A program made the position numbers and the translations under genes. From contig JBPCVV010000128.1 in the NCBI GenBank assembly GCA_051010195.1, forward strand, positions 1 to 30,334: a stretch of DNA of 30,334 nucleotides, given 5' to 3'. This DNA comes from Anderseniella sp051010195 (lineage in GTDB: Bacteria; Pseudomonadota; Alphaproteobacteria; Rhizobiales; Aestuariivirgaceae). The stretch's first letter is position 1; every line of letters starts with the position of its first letter. This document shows, piece by piece, positions 14,164-21,511 of the stretch. Below the pieces are notes generated by a model. It saw only the letters and a program-made list of their open reading frames with translations. It was not told the origin of the DNA and searched no databases.

Positions 14164-15801
14164 ATGCGGTCGCACCTGCACTTCCTGCTTTTCGCGCTGT
14201 CGCTGACACTGAGCATTTCGCTGGCAAAGCCGCCTGCGCACGCAGCGGGCAACGAGGTTGTCGGCAAAACGATCGAAACTATCATTTTGAACGGTGAGAG
14301 CAATATCGGTTCGCTGGACGACGATGACCGGCTGATCCAGGTTTTCACCTACTATTCGGACCGCTCTTTCAAGCCTATCTGGGTGCGTGACAACGGCATG
14401 AAAACAAAGGGCCGCATGTTGTTGGAGTTTCTCGGCAACATCGAGAACCACGGACTGCGCGAGTTCAAGTACAGACTCGCCGACATTCGTACCCTGATCG
14501 GTGATCCGCATCCGCGTGCCCTGGCTGAACTGGAAATGCTGTTGACCAGCGCATTCATAGACATGGCCCGTGACCTGACGCGCGGACGGGTTGCGCCGAA
14601 GGAAGTCAATCGTGACAACAACATAGAGGTTCGCGAACTGGGCGCAGCCTATTTGCTGGACGGCGCCGAAAAGGCAGACGACCTTTTGCCCTACGTCCAG
14701 ACCCTGATGCCTCAGGACAAGCGCTATCACCGGCTGGTTGAAAAACTCAGGCAATACCGTGCCATCGCTGCTGCCGGCGGCTGGACGGCGATCCCTCCTG
14801 GCAAGGCCTTGAAGCCCGGCAAACAGGATGTCCGCCTGCCGGTTCTGAGGGAGTATTTGACGACGACGGGTGACATGGACCCGGCAACACGGCCCGTTGA
14901 CGATGCCTATGATGACGTGACCGTCGCCTCGGTCAAAAAATTCCAGCGCCGTCACGGGCTGACCGACGATGGCGTTATCGGCCCCACCACACTGAAACAG
15001 ATGAACGTACCGATCGCGCAGCGTATCAAGCAACTGGAAGTCAATCTGGAGCGCCGGCGCTGGCTCGATCGCGAACCGGGCGGGTTTTATGTATTCGCCA
15101 ATCTGGCGGACCAGGAATTGAAAGTGGTCGACAACGGCAAGACCATCCATACGGCGCGTATTGTTGTCGGCAAGACCTATCACAAGACCCCCGTGTTCAC
15201 CGAGGAGATGACTTACCTGGTCATCAATCCCTACTGGAACGTGCCGTCCTCCATCGCCAACAAGGAGTACCTGCCCAAGCTGAAACGGGACCCGGGATAC
15301 CTTCAGCGCCAGGGCATTCGCGTGCTCAACAAATCAGGCAAGGTGGTCAATCCCTACTCGGTCAACTGGGCCGGCATGCGCCGGATGCCCTATCGGCTGC
15401 GTCAGGACACAGGCAACAAGAACGCGCTGGGACGCATCAAGTTCATGTTTCCCAACAGGTACAATGTCTATATCCATGACACCCCGTCAAAGAGCCTGTT
15501 CAACAAGGACTTGCGAGTGTTTTCACATGGTTGCGTGAGAGTGCAGGATCCAGCCAAGCTCGCGGAAGTCATACTCGGACGGCAGAACTGGACCCTCAAC
15601 AAGATCAACAACCAGATCGCATCCAGCAAGCGGCGCATCGTCAAGCTGAAACAAAAGGTGCCCGTCTACATCACCTACATAACCGCATGGGTGAACAAGG
15701 ATGGTTCAACCCATTTCCGGCGTGATGTGTATGGCCGCGACGAGACACTGGCGGAACATCTTTTGACCGGCGGCAGGTTCGCCGAAGCTGACAATCATTG
15801 A
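14164..15801 (+). CDS. L,D-transpeptidase (YcbB/LdtD type) with peptidoglycan-binding domain
   Basis: A periplasmic enzyme that forms 3-3 cross-links in peptidoglycan or attaches proteins to it. The ATG at 14164 has GGAG 9 bases upstream and yields a signal peptide (MRSHLHFLLFALSLTLSISL, cleaved near AHA-A). The 545-residue protein has a long N-terminal helical region (about 30-200), a PG-binding-1 repeat (VASVKKFQRRHGLTDDGVIG, about 254-273) and a YkuD catalytic domain (about 307-475). The active site reads IHDTPSKSLF (His438) and FSHGCVRV (His455, Cys457). An insertion between the first beta strands (ANKEYLPKLKRDPGYL) is typical of the YcbB branch. It converges on pmtA with an 18-base spacer and no visible terminator. 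Confidence 0.95.
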   Translation: MRSHLHFLLFALSLTLSISLAKPPAHAAGNEVVGKTIETIILNGESNIGSLDDDDRLIQVFTYYSDRSFKPIWVRDNGMKTKGRMLLEFLGNIENHGLREFKYRLADIRTLIGDPHPRALAELEMLLTSAFIDMARDLTRGRVAPKEVNRDNNIEVRELGAAYLLDGAEKADDLLPYVQTLMPQDKRYHRLVEKLRQYRAIAAAGGWTAIPPGKALKPGKQDVRLPVLREYLTTTGDMDPATRPVDDAYDDVTVASVKKFQRRHGLTDDGVIGPTTLKQMNVPIAQRIKQLEVNLERRRWLDREPGGFYVFANLADQELKVVDNGKTIHTARIVVGKTYHKTPVFTEEMTYLVINPYWNVPSSIANKEYLPKLKRDPGYLQRQGIRVLNKSGKVVNPYSVNWAGMRRMPYRLRQDTGNKNALGRIKFMFPNRYNVYIHDTPSKSLFNKDLRVFSHGCVRVQDPAKLAEVILGRQNWTLNKINNQIASSKRRIVKLKQKVPVYITYITAWVNKDGSTHFRRDVYGRDETLAEHLLTGGRFAEADNH

Positions 15802-15819
15802 GCTGGTGCGAGATGTGAT

Positions 15820-16428
15820 CTAGGCTGCGAGTATCCTGCGGTACACCCATAGCCGTGCCGGCGGTATGTTGCGCACCATCCAGTCAAACGGTTCAACGGA
15901 ATAGGTTTGCCAGTCGGGCGGGATCGGCGAAACCGGCCCGTATGAAATCTGCACGATCGGTCGCCCGGGCTTGAGCCGGTCAAACAGTTCGTTCAGCAAC
16001 TCGACCCTTTTTTCGACCGGAAAGTTCAACATCGGGATGGCGGATATGACGGTATCAAACCTGCTCCCGCGCATGTCGGGCAAAACGTCGTCCAGTTGAA
16101 AGGCATTGCCATGGATAACGTTTACCTTGGGAAAATCCGCCTGCAATTGCTCGATGAACCCTTTGGTGTACTCAACTGAGAAAAGTTTCTCGGGTTTTAC
16201 GCCACGGGCCAGAATTGCCTTTGTAATAACACCCGTGCCCGGACCAAGTTCGAGCACCGGATCATCACATCCCGGTGTGATGAGACTCGCCATGCGTCTT
16301 GCGGTGACGCTGCTGGTGGGCAGCACCGCTCCCATGGCCTTGGGCCGGTCGATCCACGTTTTGAAGAACCGGATTTCCTCATCGAAACGACTGGCGACGG
16401 TTCTTGCCATTCGATTGGCCACGAGCAT
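15820..16428 (-). CDS. pmtA: Phosphatidylethanolamine N-methyltransferase, Sinorhizobium type
   Basis: A SAM-dependent enzyme that methylates phosphatidylethanolamine up to phosphatidylcholine, a membrane lipid of many alphaproteobacteria. The 202-residue product from the ATG at 16428 matches the Sinorhizobium PmtA pattern: DEEIRFFKTWIDRPKAMGAV, PTSSVTARRMAS, the SAM loop VLELGPGTGVITKAIL, SAIPMLNFPVEKR, ISYGPVSPIPP and the terminal VRNIPPARLWVYRR. A longer reading from a TTG at 16491 is possible but would exceed the family's length; a GTG at 16422 also has a GGGG spaced well. It is downstream of moaD with a 164-base gap and may be transcribed separately. Confidence 0.95.
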   Translation of the reverse strand: MLVANRMARTVASRFDEEIRFFKTWIDRPKAMGAVLPTSSVTARRMASLITPGCDDPVLELGPGTGVITKAILARGVKPEKLFSVEYTKGFIEQLQADFPKVNVIHGNAFQLDDVLPDMRGSRFDTVISAIPMLNFPVEKRVELLNELFDRLKPGRPIVQISYGPVSPIPPDWQTYSVEPFDWMVRNIPPARLWVYRRILAA

Positions 16429-16515
16429 TTCCCCATTTTTTGTCTGCGGTGCTGACCGGGTCCGCTCCGGGCTGGTTCCGGTTCGCGTCAAGAGCCTGCG
16501 CCTGCAAAATCCAGT

Positions 16516-16534
16516 CCCTTGTCACTTACAAGGG
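16516..16534. repeat. 7-bp hairpin between moaD and pmtA
   Basis: CCCTTGT (16516-16522) and ACAAGGG (16528-16534) pair perfectly around the 5-base loop CACTT. No T-run follows on either strand, so it is not a classic terminator. It may stabilise the end of the uvrC-pgsA-moaD transcript or lie in the pmtA leader. Confidence 0.4.
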
Positions 16535-16592
16535 CCGCATCTTTCAGACCTAACCATAAACAGTGGCAATAATTGTACGCGGATGATTTTCG

Positions 16593-16844
16593 TTATCCAC
16601 CGGTAACAGGGGGGAAAAAGGCGATCTCCCGGGCATCCCCGAGCGGATGGTCAAGCGCCACATGCTCCTGGTCTACTGCTGCGCGGATTACCCGCATATC
16701 GGAAAACGCCGCCGCATAGCCTTCATCGCGGGTTGCCAGGTGAGCGGCAAGATCCGCCACGGTGGTCACATCCGCCGGCACCTCAATCACTTCCTCGCCC
16801 GTACCGGTGCGCTGGCGCACCCAGGCAAAATACAGCACTTTCAT
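16593..16844 (-). CDS. moaD: Molybdopterin synthase sulfur carrier subunit
   Basis: A small ubiquitin-fold protein of 83 residues. Its C-terminal Gly-Gly is thiocarboxylated and donates sulfur to precursor Z in the large subunit MoaE during molybdopterin synthesis. The protein starts MKVLYFAWVRQRTG and ends EIAFFPPVTGG, with the exposed Gly-Gly in place. Its start overlaps the pgsA stop by 4 bases. In relatives uvrC-pgsA-moaD is normally followed by moaE. Here moaE is not present; pmtA comes next. Confidence 0.95.
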   Translation of the reverse strand: MKVLYFAWVRQRTGTGEEVIEVPADVTTVADLAAHLATRDEGYAAAFSDMRVIRAAVDQEHVALDHPLGDAREIAFFPPVTGG

Positions 16845-17455
16845 TCGTCTTCTTCCATGGCATGTTTCACACCGGCTCGAAAATAATCATAGCCGGTGTA
16901 GAGCGTTGCAAGCGCGGCAATCCACAAAAATGTCAGTCCGATCGTGGAGGTATGGTGGAACACCTTGTCACCGGCGGGACCGACAATCAAAAACCCGATG
17001 GCGATCATTTGAAAGGTGGTTTTCCACTTGGCCAATTGGGTTACCGGGACAGATACCCTGAGTTCGGCCAGAAATTCCCGCAGGCCGGACACCAGTATTT
17101 CGCGGCACAAGATGATGATCGCCGCCCAAATATGGACGCCCTTGATCTCCCCGGTATACGTGACCGCCAGCAGGACCGAGGCAATCAGCAACTTGTCCGC
17201 GATAGGATCCAGCATTCTGCCGAGCGAGGACTGCTGCTGCCAGATACGGGCCAGGTACCCATCGAGAAAATCGGTGATGGCGGCAATGATGAAGATCGCA
17301 AGTGCTATCCAGTGATTGGTGTCGCCGCCATAAATCAGTAGACCCACCACCATCGGCACCGCGGCAATACGCAGGTAGGTCAGGATATTGGGCAACCAGG
17401 TGGCCACGTTGCCGCGCCGGTTCGGATGCCTGATTTTTTCAGCGCCAGCGCTCAA
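16841..17455 (-). CDS. pgsA: CDP-diacylglycerol--glycerol-3-phosphate 3-phosphatidyltransferase
   Basis: An inner-membrane enzyme that commits CDP-diacylglycerol to phosphatidylglycerol. The CDP-alcohol phosphotransferase motif is complete: D65-G66-x2-A69-R70-x8-G79-x3-D83-x3-D87 within LDGYLAR and GRMLDPIADK. Several hydrophobic segments (about 28-43, 48-62, 88-105 and later) span the membrane. At 204 residues the length is normal. It overlaps both neighbours by 4 bases (uvrC upstream, moaD downstream), so all are translated from one message. Its product, phosphatidylglycerol, is the lipid donor for Lgt. Confidence 0.96.
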   Translation of the reverse strand: MSAGAEKIRHPNRRGNVATWLPNILTYLRIAAVPMVVGLLIYGGDTNHWIALAIFIIAAITDFLDGYLARIWQQQSSLGRMLDPIADKLLIASVLLAVTYTGEIKGVHIWAAIIILCREILVSGLREFLAELRVSVPVTQLAKWKTTFQMIAIGFLIVGPAGDKVFHHTSTIGLTFLWIAALATLYTGYDYFRAGVKHAMEEDE

Positions 17456-19401
17456 GTTTCGCCCTCATGGAAATATCCGTATATGGCAGTTGCCAGACTT
17501 TTACTGATTCCTTCAACCTGCTCGAGATCAGCAACCGATGCGCCGGAAACCGCCCGCGCCGAACCAAAGGCGCGCAGCAACAACTTCTTGCGTCCCGGTC
17601 CGATACCGCCAATCTCGTCAAGCGGATTGGCAAGTGCCGCCTTGGCGCGCTTGGCCCGATGCGTACCGATGGCAAATCTGTGCGCTTCATCGCGCAATCT
17701 TTGCACATAATACAACACCGGGTCACGTTGTTCGAGCATGAAAGGTGCCCTGCCTGAAACGTGGAACTGCTCACGACCGGCATTGCGGTCCGGCCCCTTC
17801 GAGATCCCAGCAACCGGCACATCGTCGATACCCAGCTCATTCAGAACCTCCTGCACGGCCGAAAGCTGACCTTTGCCACCGTCAATCAGCAACAGGTCCG
17901 GCCAGATGCCGACACTGGTTTCGTTTTCACCGGCATCGTCCTTTTCCACATCTTCTCTGGTTTCGGCAGACCGCCCACCCTTTTCTTTCAGGAGGCGGGA
18001 AAAACGCCGTGTCAGCACTTCCTTCATCATGCCGAAATCATCACCGCCGGTGTCCTGTTCGGTCTTGATATTGAACTTGCGGTAATGGGCCTTGGCCAGG
18101 CCTTCAGGTCCCGCCACGATCATGCCGCCGACCGCATTGGTGCCCTGGATGTGCGAGTTGTCATAGACTTCGATGCGCCGCGGCATGTGCCCGAGCCCGA
18201 ATACCTTTTGCACGCCCTCCAGCAGTTTCTTCTGCGACGAGCTGTCGGCCAGCTTGCGACCCAACGCCTCGCGGGCGTTTGTCATGGCGTGATCGACCAG
18301 GTCGCGTTTCTCGCCACGGCGCGGCACCAGGAGTTCAACCTTGCGGCCGGCCTTGGTTGACAGCGCATCACCCAGCAGGTCGATTTCGCTGACATCCCCG
18401 GACAATAGAATCTGACGCGGCACCGGTTTGTCATCGTAAAACTGGGCAATGAAGGCCGCCAGCACATCGGCCGGCTCCACGGACTTGTCAGCGCGCGGGA
18501 AATAGGCGCGCGTGCCCCAGTTCTGCCCGGCCCTGATAAAGAACACCTGAATACAGGTCTGGCCGCCCTCCTGGGCAATGCCGAAAATGTCGGCTTCCGT
18601 CACGCCTTGCGGGTTGATACCTTGCGACGCAGTAACATGGCTGAGCGCAGAAATCCGGTCACGGCATACTGCAGCGCGCTCGAAATCCAGGTTCTCCGAT
18701 GCCGCCTCCATCTGCTTCGCCAGGGCCGTTTTGACCGCATTGGACTTGCCGGACAGGAAGGCCTCCGCCTGCTTCACCAGTTCATTGTAGCCGTCATTGG
18801 AAATCTCTCCAGTACATGGCGCGGCACAGCGTTTGATCTGAAACAGCAGGCAGGGCCGGGTGCGGTTTTCATAGTAACTGTCGGAACAAGACCGCAACAG
18901 GAACGCCTTCTGCAACAGATTGATGGTGGTGTTCACCGACCCGGCGGATGCAAACGGTCCATAATAGTTGCCTTTGCGATTGCGGGCGCCGCGATGCTTG
19001 GTGATCTGGGCTACCTCGTGGTCTTTGGCAATCAGGATGTAGGGAAACGACTTGTCATCACGCAGAATGACATTGTAGCGCGGCTTCAGCCGCTTGATCA
19101 GGTTTGCCTCAAGTAACAGGGCTTCCGGCTCTGTCTTGGTGGTGACAAACTCCATGGAGGAGGTGTTGGCGATCATCGCGGCAATGCGATTGGTATGACC
19201 GCCCAGGCGGGTATAGTTGGACACACGGTTCTTCAGGTTGCGCGCCTTGCCCACATAAAGCACATCGCCCTTGTGATTATACATTCTGTAGACACCCGGC
19301 CTGCCCGGCAGGGTTTTTGCAAACCGCTTGATAACTTCCGGTCCGCTTTCGACAACGTCTCCGGCAGCTTCATTTTCCTGGTTGATCCGGGCGTCGCTCA
19401 T
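17452..19401 (-). CDS. uvrC: Excinuclease ABC subunit C
   Basis: The nuclease that cuts both sides of a lesion in nucleotide excision repair, acting with UvrA and UvrB. The 649-residue protein shows the GIY-YIG nuclease domain (GVYRMYN and YVGKARNLKNRV, about 36-60), a cysteine-bearing RPCLLFQIKRCAAPC segment, a UvrB-interacting UVR region (about 195-235), the RNase H-like second nuclease with YDNSHIQG and LLLIDGGKGQL, and C-terminal helix-hairpin-helix motifs (EIGGIGPGRKKLLL, LEQVEGISKSLA). The length is normal, with a low-complexity acidic insertion near 495-515. Starts and stops overlap folB and pgsA by 4 bases. Confidence 0.98.
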   Translation of the reverse strand: MSDARINQENEAAGDVVESGPEVIKRFAKTLPGRPGVYRMYNHKGDVLYVGKARNLKNRVSNYTRLGGHTNRIAAMIANTSSMEFVTTKTEPEALLLEANLIKRLKPRYNVILRDDKSFPYILIAKDHEVAQITKHRGARNRKGNYYGPFASAGSVNTTINLLQKAFLLRSCSDSYYENRTRPCLLFQIKRCAAPCTGEISNDGYNELVKQAEAFLSGKSNAVKTALAKQMEAASENLDFERAAVCRDRISALSHVTASQGINPQGVTEADIFGIAQEGGQTCIQVFFIRAGQNWGTRAYFPRADKSVEPADVLAAFIAQFYDDKPVPRQILLSGDVSEIDLLGDALSTKAGRKVELLVPRRGEKRDLVDHAMTNAREALGRKLADSSSQKKLLEGVQKVFGLGHMPRRIEVYDNSHIQGTNAVGGMIVAGPEGLAKAHYRKFNIKTEQDTGGDDFGMMKEVLTRRFSRLLKEKGGRSAETREDVEKDDAGENETSVGIWPDLLLIDGGKGQLSAVQEVLNELGIDDVPVAGISKGPDRNAGREQFHVSGRAPFMLEQRDPVLYYVQRLRDEAHRFAIGTHRAKRAKAALANPLDEIGGIGPGRKKLLLRAFGSARAVSGASVADLEQVEGISKSLATAIYGYFHEGET

Positions 19402-19808
19402 CGGCCTCGTATGCGCTCGATCTCGATACCGACGCTCGAGGCCTCGGGAATAATGTCGAGCTTCTCGACCCGCACCCGGACGCGCTTGATCGACCTGTTC
19501 CGCAAAACCTTGTCGGCGATCTTTTCAGCAAGCGTCTCGACCAGGTTGACGTGGCCGTCCTGTACGATGGCCTTCACGTTCTTGACCACTTTTTCGTAAC
19601 TGACGACATTCTTGATGTCGTCCTCCAGTGCTCCGCCCTGTTCTTGGACGGCACAATCAATGTTCACCAGAATGCGCTGTGGATGGCGCTTTTCATGTTC
19701 GTAGATGCCCACCATGGCAATCAGCGCCAGATCACGCACAAAGACATGCCGCAACTTGTGCTCGGCATCCGCGTACGCTGAACTCAACTGGCGTGGATTG
19801 TTGTCCAT
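19398..19808 (-). CDS. folB: Dihydroneopterin aldolase
   Basis: Converts 7,8-dihydroneopterin to 6-hydroxymethyl-dihydropterin and glycolaldehyde in folate synthesis. The 136-residue protein carries VRDLALIAMVGIYEHEK (24-40), QRILVNIDC, VNLVETLAEKIAD with the catalytic-region Glu91, and VRVEKLDIIPEA with Lys116. About 20 extra residues precede the domain. Its stop overlaps the uvrC start by 4 bases, and an SDR gene of pteridine-reductase type ends 5 bases upstream of its start. The two pteridine enzymes therefore head the operon. Confidence 0.95.
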   Translation of the reverse strand: MDNNPRQLSSAYADAEHKLRHVFVRDLALIAMVGIYEHEKRHPQRILVNIDCAVQEQGGALEDDIKNVVSYEKVVKNVKAIVQDGHVNLVETLAEKIADKVLRNRSIKRVRVRVEKLDIIPEASSVGIEIERIRGR

Positions 19809-19813
19809 GTCAC

Positions 19814-20581
19814 CTACTCGATCACATCCTCAACGTCCGGCGTCTGCCAGACCAGGTGCTGACCACCATCAAGCACGATCATCTGTCCGGTCAAGGCCGG
19901 GGCCGACAAAATGAACGACAGAGCCGCCGAAATTTCTTCCGGCGATGTCCCGCGCCGCAACAGTGTCTGCTCTGAGCGCTCGGCAAAATCACCGTCCTTC
20001 ATCCGCACATGGGGCAAGGCAGGTCCCGGGCCGATTGCGTTGACCCTGATACGTGGCGCCAGTGACTGGGCCAGCGTGCGCGTAACCGTCCACAGCGCAG
20101 ATTTCGATGCGGTATAGGAAAAGTATGTCGGGTTCAGTTTCAGTACGCACTGGTCGATCAGGTTGACGACATTGCCGTGTGCGCCATCGGGGAACTGCGC
20201 AACGAAGGCCTGGGTCAGGAACACCGGCGCCCGCAGGTTGATGTTCAGGTGCAGGTCCCAGTCCTCCTGGGTCATGGTATCTGCCTCGTCCGGTTCAAAC
20301 CTGGACGCATTGTTGATTAGACATGTCAAAGGCCCGAGCGCCTCCGCCGACCGGGCCACGACTTGTTGCGGTACGCCGCCCGCGGCCAGATCACCCTGAA
20401 CCGCCACGGCACGCCCGCCCTTGGCCGCAATCTCGGCAACAACGGCATCGGCGGCGTCCTGCGAGGTGTTGTAATGCACGGCTACCGCCCAGCCCTTGGC
20501 GGCCAGGTCAAGCGCCAGTTGCCGCCCGATACGCTGCGCAGCACCGGTTATCAAGGCTGTTCCGGTCATCGTGTCATCCAT
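19814..20581 (-). CDS. SDR-family oxidoreductase, probable pteridine reductase (FolM/PTR1-like)
   Basis: A cytoplasmic NAD(P)H-dependent short-chain dehydrogenase of 255 residues. It has the Rossmann glycine motif TGAAQRIGRQ (12-21), NNASRF (90-95), the catalytic Tyr156 and Lys160 in Y-T-A-S-K, and NAIGPGPALP. The usual catalytic Ser position holds Asp143 (NLIDQ), as in pteridine reductase PTR1 and E. coli FolM. With folB directly downstream, reduction of dihydropterin or dihydromonapterin is the best guess. An ATG at 20569 with GGA at a better distance is an alternative start. The 98 bases separating it from the next gene show no clear terminator. Confidence 0.88.
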   Translation of the reverse strand: MDDTMTGTALITGAAQRIGRQLALDLAAKGWAVAVHYNTSQDAADAVVAEIAAKGGRAVAVQGDLAAGGVPQQVVARSAEALGPLTCLINNASRFEPDEADTMTQEDWDLHLNINLRAPVFLTQAFVAQFPDGAHGNVVNLIDQCVLKLNPTYFSYTASKSALWTVTRTLAQSLAPRIRVNAIGPGPALPHVRMKDGDFAERSEQTLLRRGTSPEEISAALSFILSAPALTGQMIVLDGGQHLVWQTPDVEDVIE

Positions 20582-20679
20582 TTTTCGATTGTTACCAAAA
20601 TTTCCGGCAGGAAGCGATCACGCGAGAATTGATCCCGCCTGGTCTTATGAAACGGCATCGACACCTCGGCGGATCGATA

Positions 20680-21387
20680 TCAGTTGAAACTGATCACGAT
20701 CGGTGATCCGGGTTTCGCGTCGGGCTCAGGCGCGGTTGCAGGCGCCGGTGCGGATTGCAGCCACACATTGCCGGGGCCACGCAAGATGGCGACGTTCAGC
20801 TTGTTGTCGGCCGCCACTCCATGGCTTTCAGATGCCTTTTCGATCACCACAGTCGCGCCCAGCGCTGCTATGGCGCTGCCCCTGGCTGCCAGGATTTCGC
20901 CCGCGCCCAGCTTGAGATGCGAGACTTCACCGATCGCCGAGGTGAACACCCAGCCTTCACCGTCAGCCTGCAGCAAAACCAGGCCGTCAGGCCTGTTGGC
21001 GGATTTCAGAGACTTGATGTGGCTGTACGGTCTGAGCTGTACGCCGGGGCCCACCGCCAGGAAATTTTCCTGCGGCAGCAGTATGCGGCCAGCCAGCTGT
21101 TTCAGGTCAAAAGCGCCGACAGATCCGCCTGGCGACAGGATAACCCTGGCATCGGCGTCCCCGACATTGCACGCCATGACCAGCGCCGCATTGCCGGCAT
21201 CTTCAAGAATGACGCCATTGTCATGCGCGATAACCGACCTTGCCCAGCCGACCATCCGGCGGCCCGGTCTGAGAGTTACTGCCAACTGCTGCATGAACCG
21301 GCCGGACACCACGAAAGACAGATCGGCGGTATCTTCTTCACCCGCCGCATGCTCTTGCACCGTGTCCGCAATGGATTGAAATGTCAT
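20680..21387 (-). CDS. AIM24-family protein
   Basis: A 235-residue protein of the AIM24 (DUF124) family, a beta-rich fold found in bacteria and in yeast mitochondria, where Aim24 supports MICOS integrity. The bacterial function is not established. Family-like segments are VILSPGGSVGAFDLKQLAGR, GEGWVFTSAIGEVSHLKLG and, near the end, AILRGPGNVWLQS. No signal peptide is seen. The C-terminus is Pro/Ala-rich (APAPATAPEPDAKPG). It is the last gene of the minus-strand stretch here, 124 bases after the molybdenum-enzyme gene, and has two palindromic elements upstream. My confidence in the family is moderate to high. Confidence 0.8.
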   Translation of the reverse strand: MTFQSIADTVQEHAAGEEDTADLSFVVSGRFMQQLAVTLRPGRRMVGWARSVIAHDNGVILEDAGNAALVMACNVGDADARVILSPGGSVGAFDLKQLAGRILLPQENFLAVGPGVQLRPYSHIKSLKSANRPDGLVLLQADGEGWVFTSAIGEVSHLKLGAGEILAARGSAIAALGATVVIEKASESHGVAADNKLNVAILRGPGNVWLQSAPAPATAPEPDAKPGSPIVISFN

Positions 21388-21460
21388 CGCACAAATCCGA
21401 CCCTAATCTGCGCCCGGGCTGGCCTCACGCCCCGGGCCTGCGTTGCCACCTTAAACCATG

Positions 21461-21478
21461 TGTCATGGCACCATGACA
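21461..21478. promoter_or_regulatory. Near-perfect 18-bp palindrome upstream of the AIM24 gene
   Basis: TGTCATGG (21461-21468) and CCATGACA (21471-21478) are perfect inverted arms separated by 2 bases. It lies 74 bases upstream of the AIM24 start and just past a hairpin. The compact dyad looks like a binding site for a dimeric regulator, but could also fold as a second stem in RNA. Confidence 0.45.
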
Positions 21479-21479
21479 A

Positions 21480-21508
21480 CAGGCTTGATCCATGTCGATG
21501 CAAGCCTG
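21480..21508 (-). terminator. Hairpin 3 bases after the molybdenum-subunit gene
   Basis: CAGGCTTG (21480-21487) and CAAGCCTG (21501-21508) form a perfect 8-bp stem with a 13-base loop, inside which ATC and GAT could add three pairs past a one-base bulge. It begins 3 bases after the stop at 21512 on the minus strand. The sequence after it is TTGTCATGG, so the T-run is poor and termination efficiency is doubtful. Confidence 0.5.
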
Positions 21509-21511
21509 CTT

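Noticed and set aside
14101..15183. A 360-codon open frame on the minus strand opposite the L,D-transpeptidase gene
   Set aside because: It is antisense to a well-supported gene with signal peptide and active site. Its translation shows no recognisable motif. Long antisense frames are expected at this GC content.
15802..15819. Terminator between the converging L,D-transpeptidase and pmtA genes
   Set aside because: The 18-base spacer has no stem-loop or T-run; termination must occur inside a neighbouring gene or depend on Rho.
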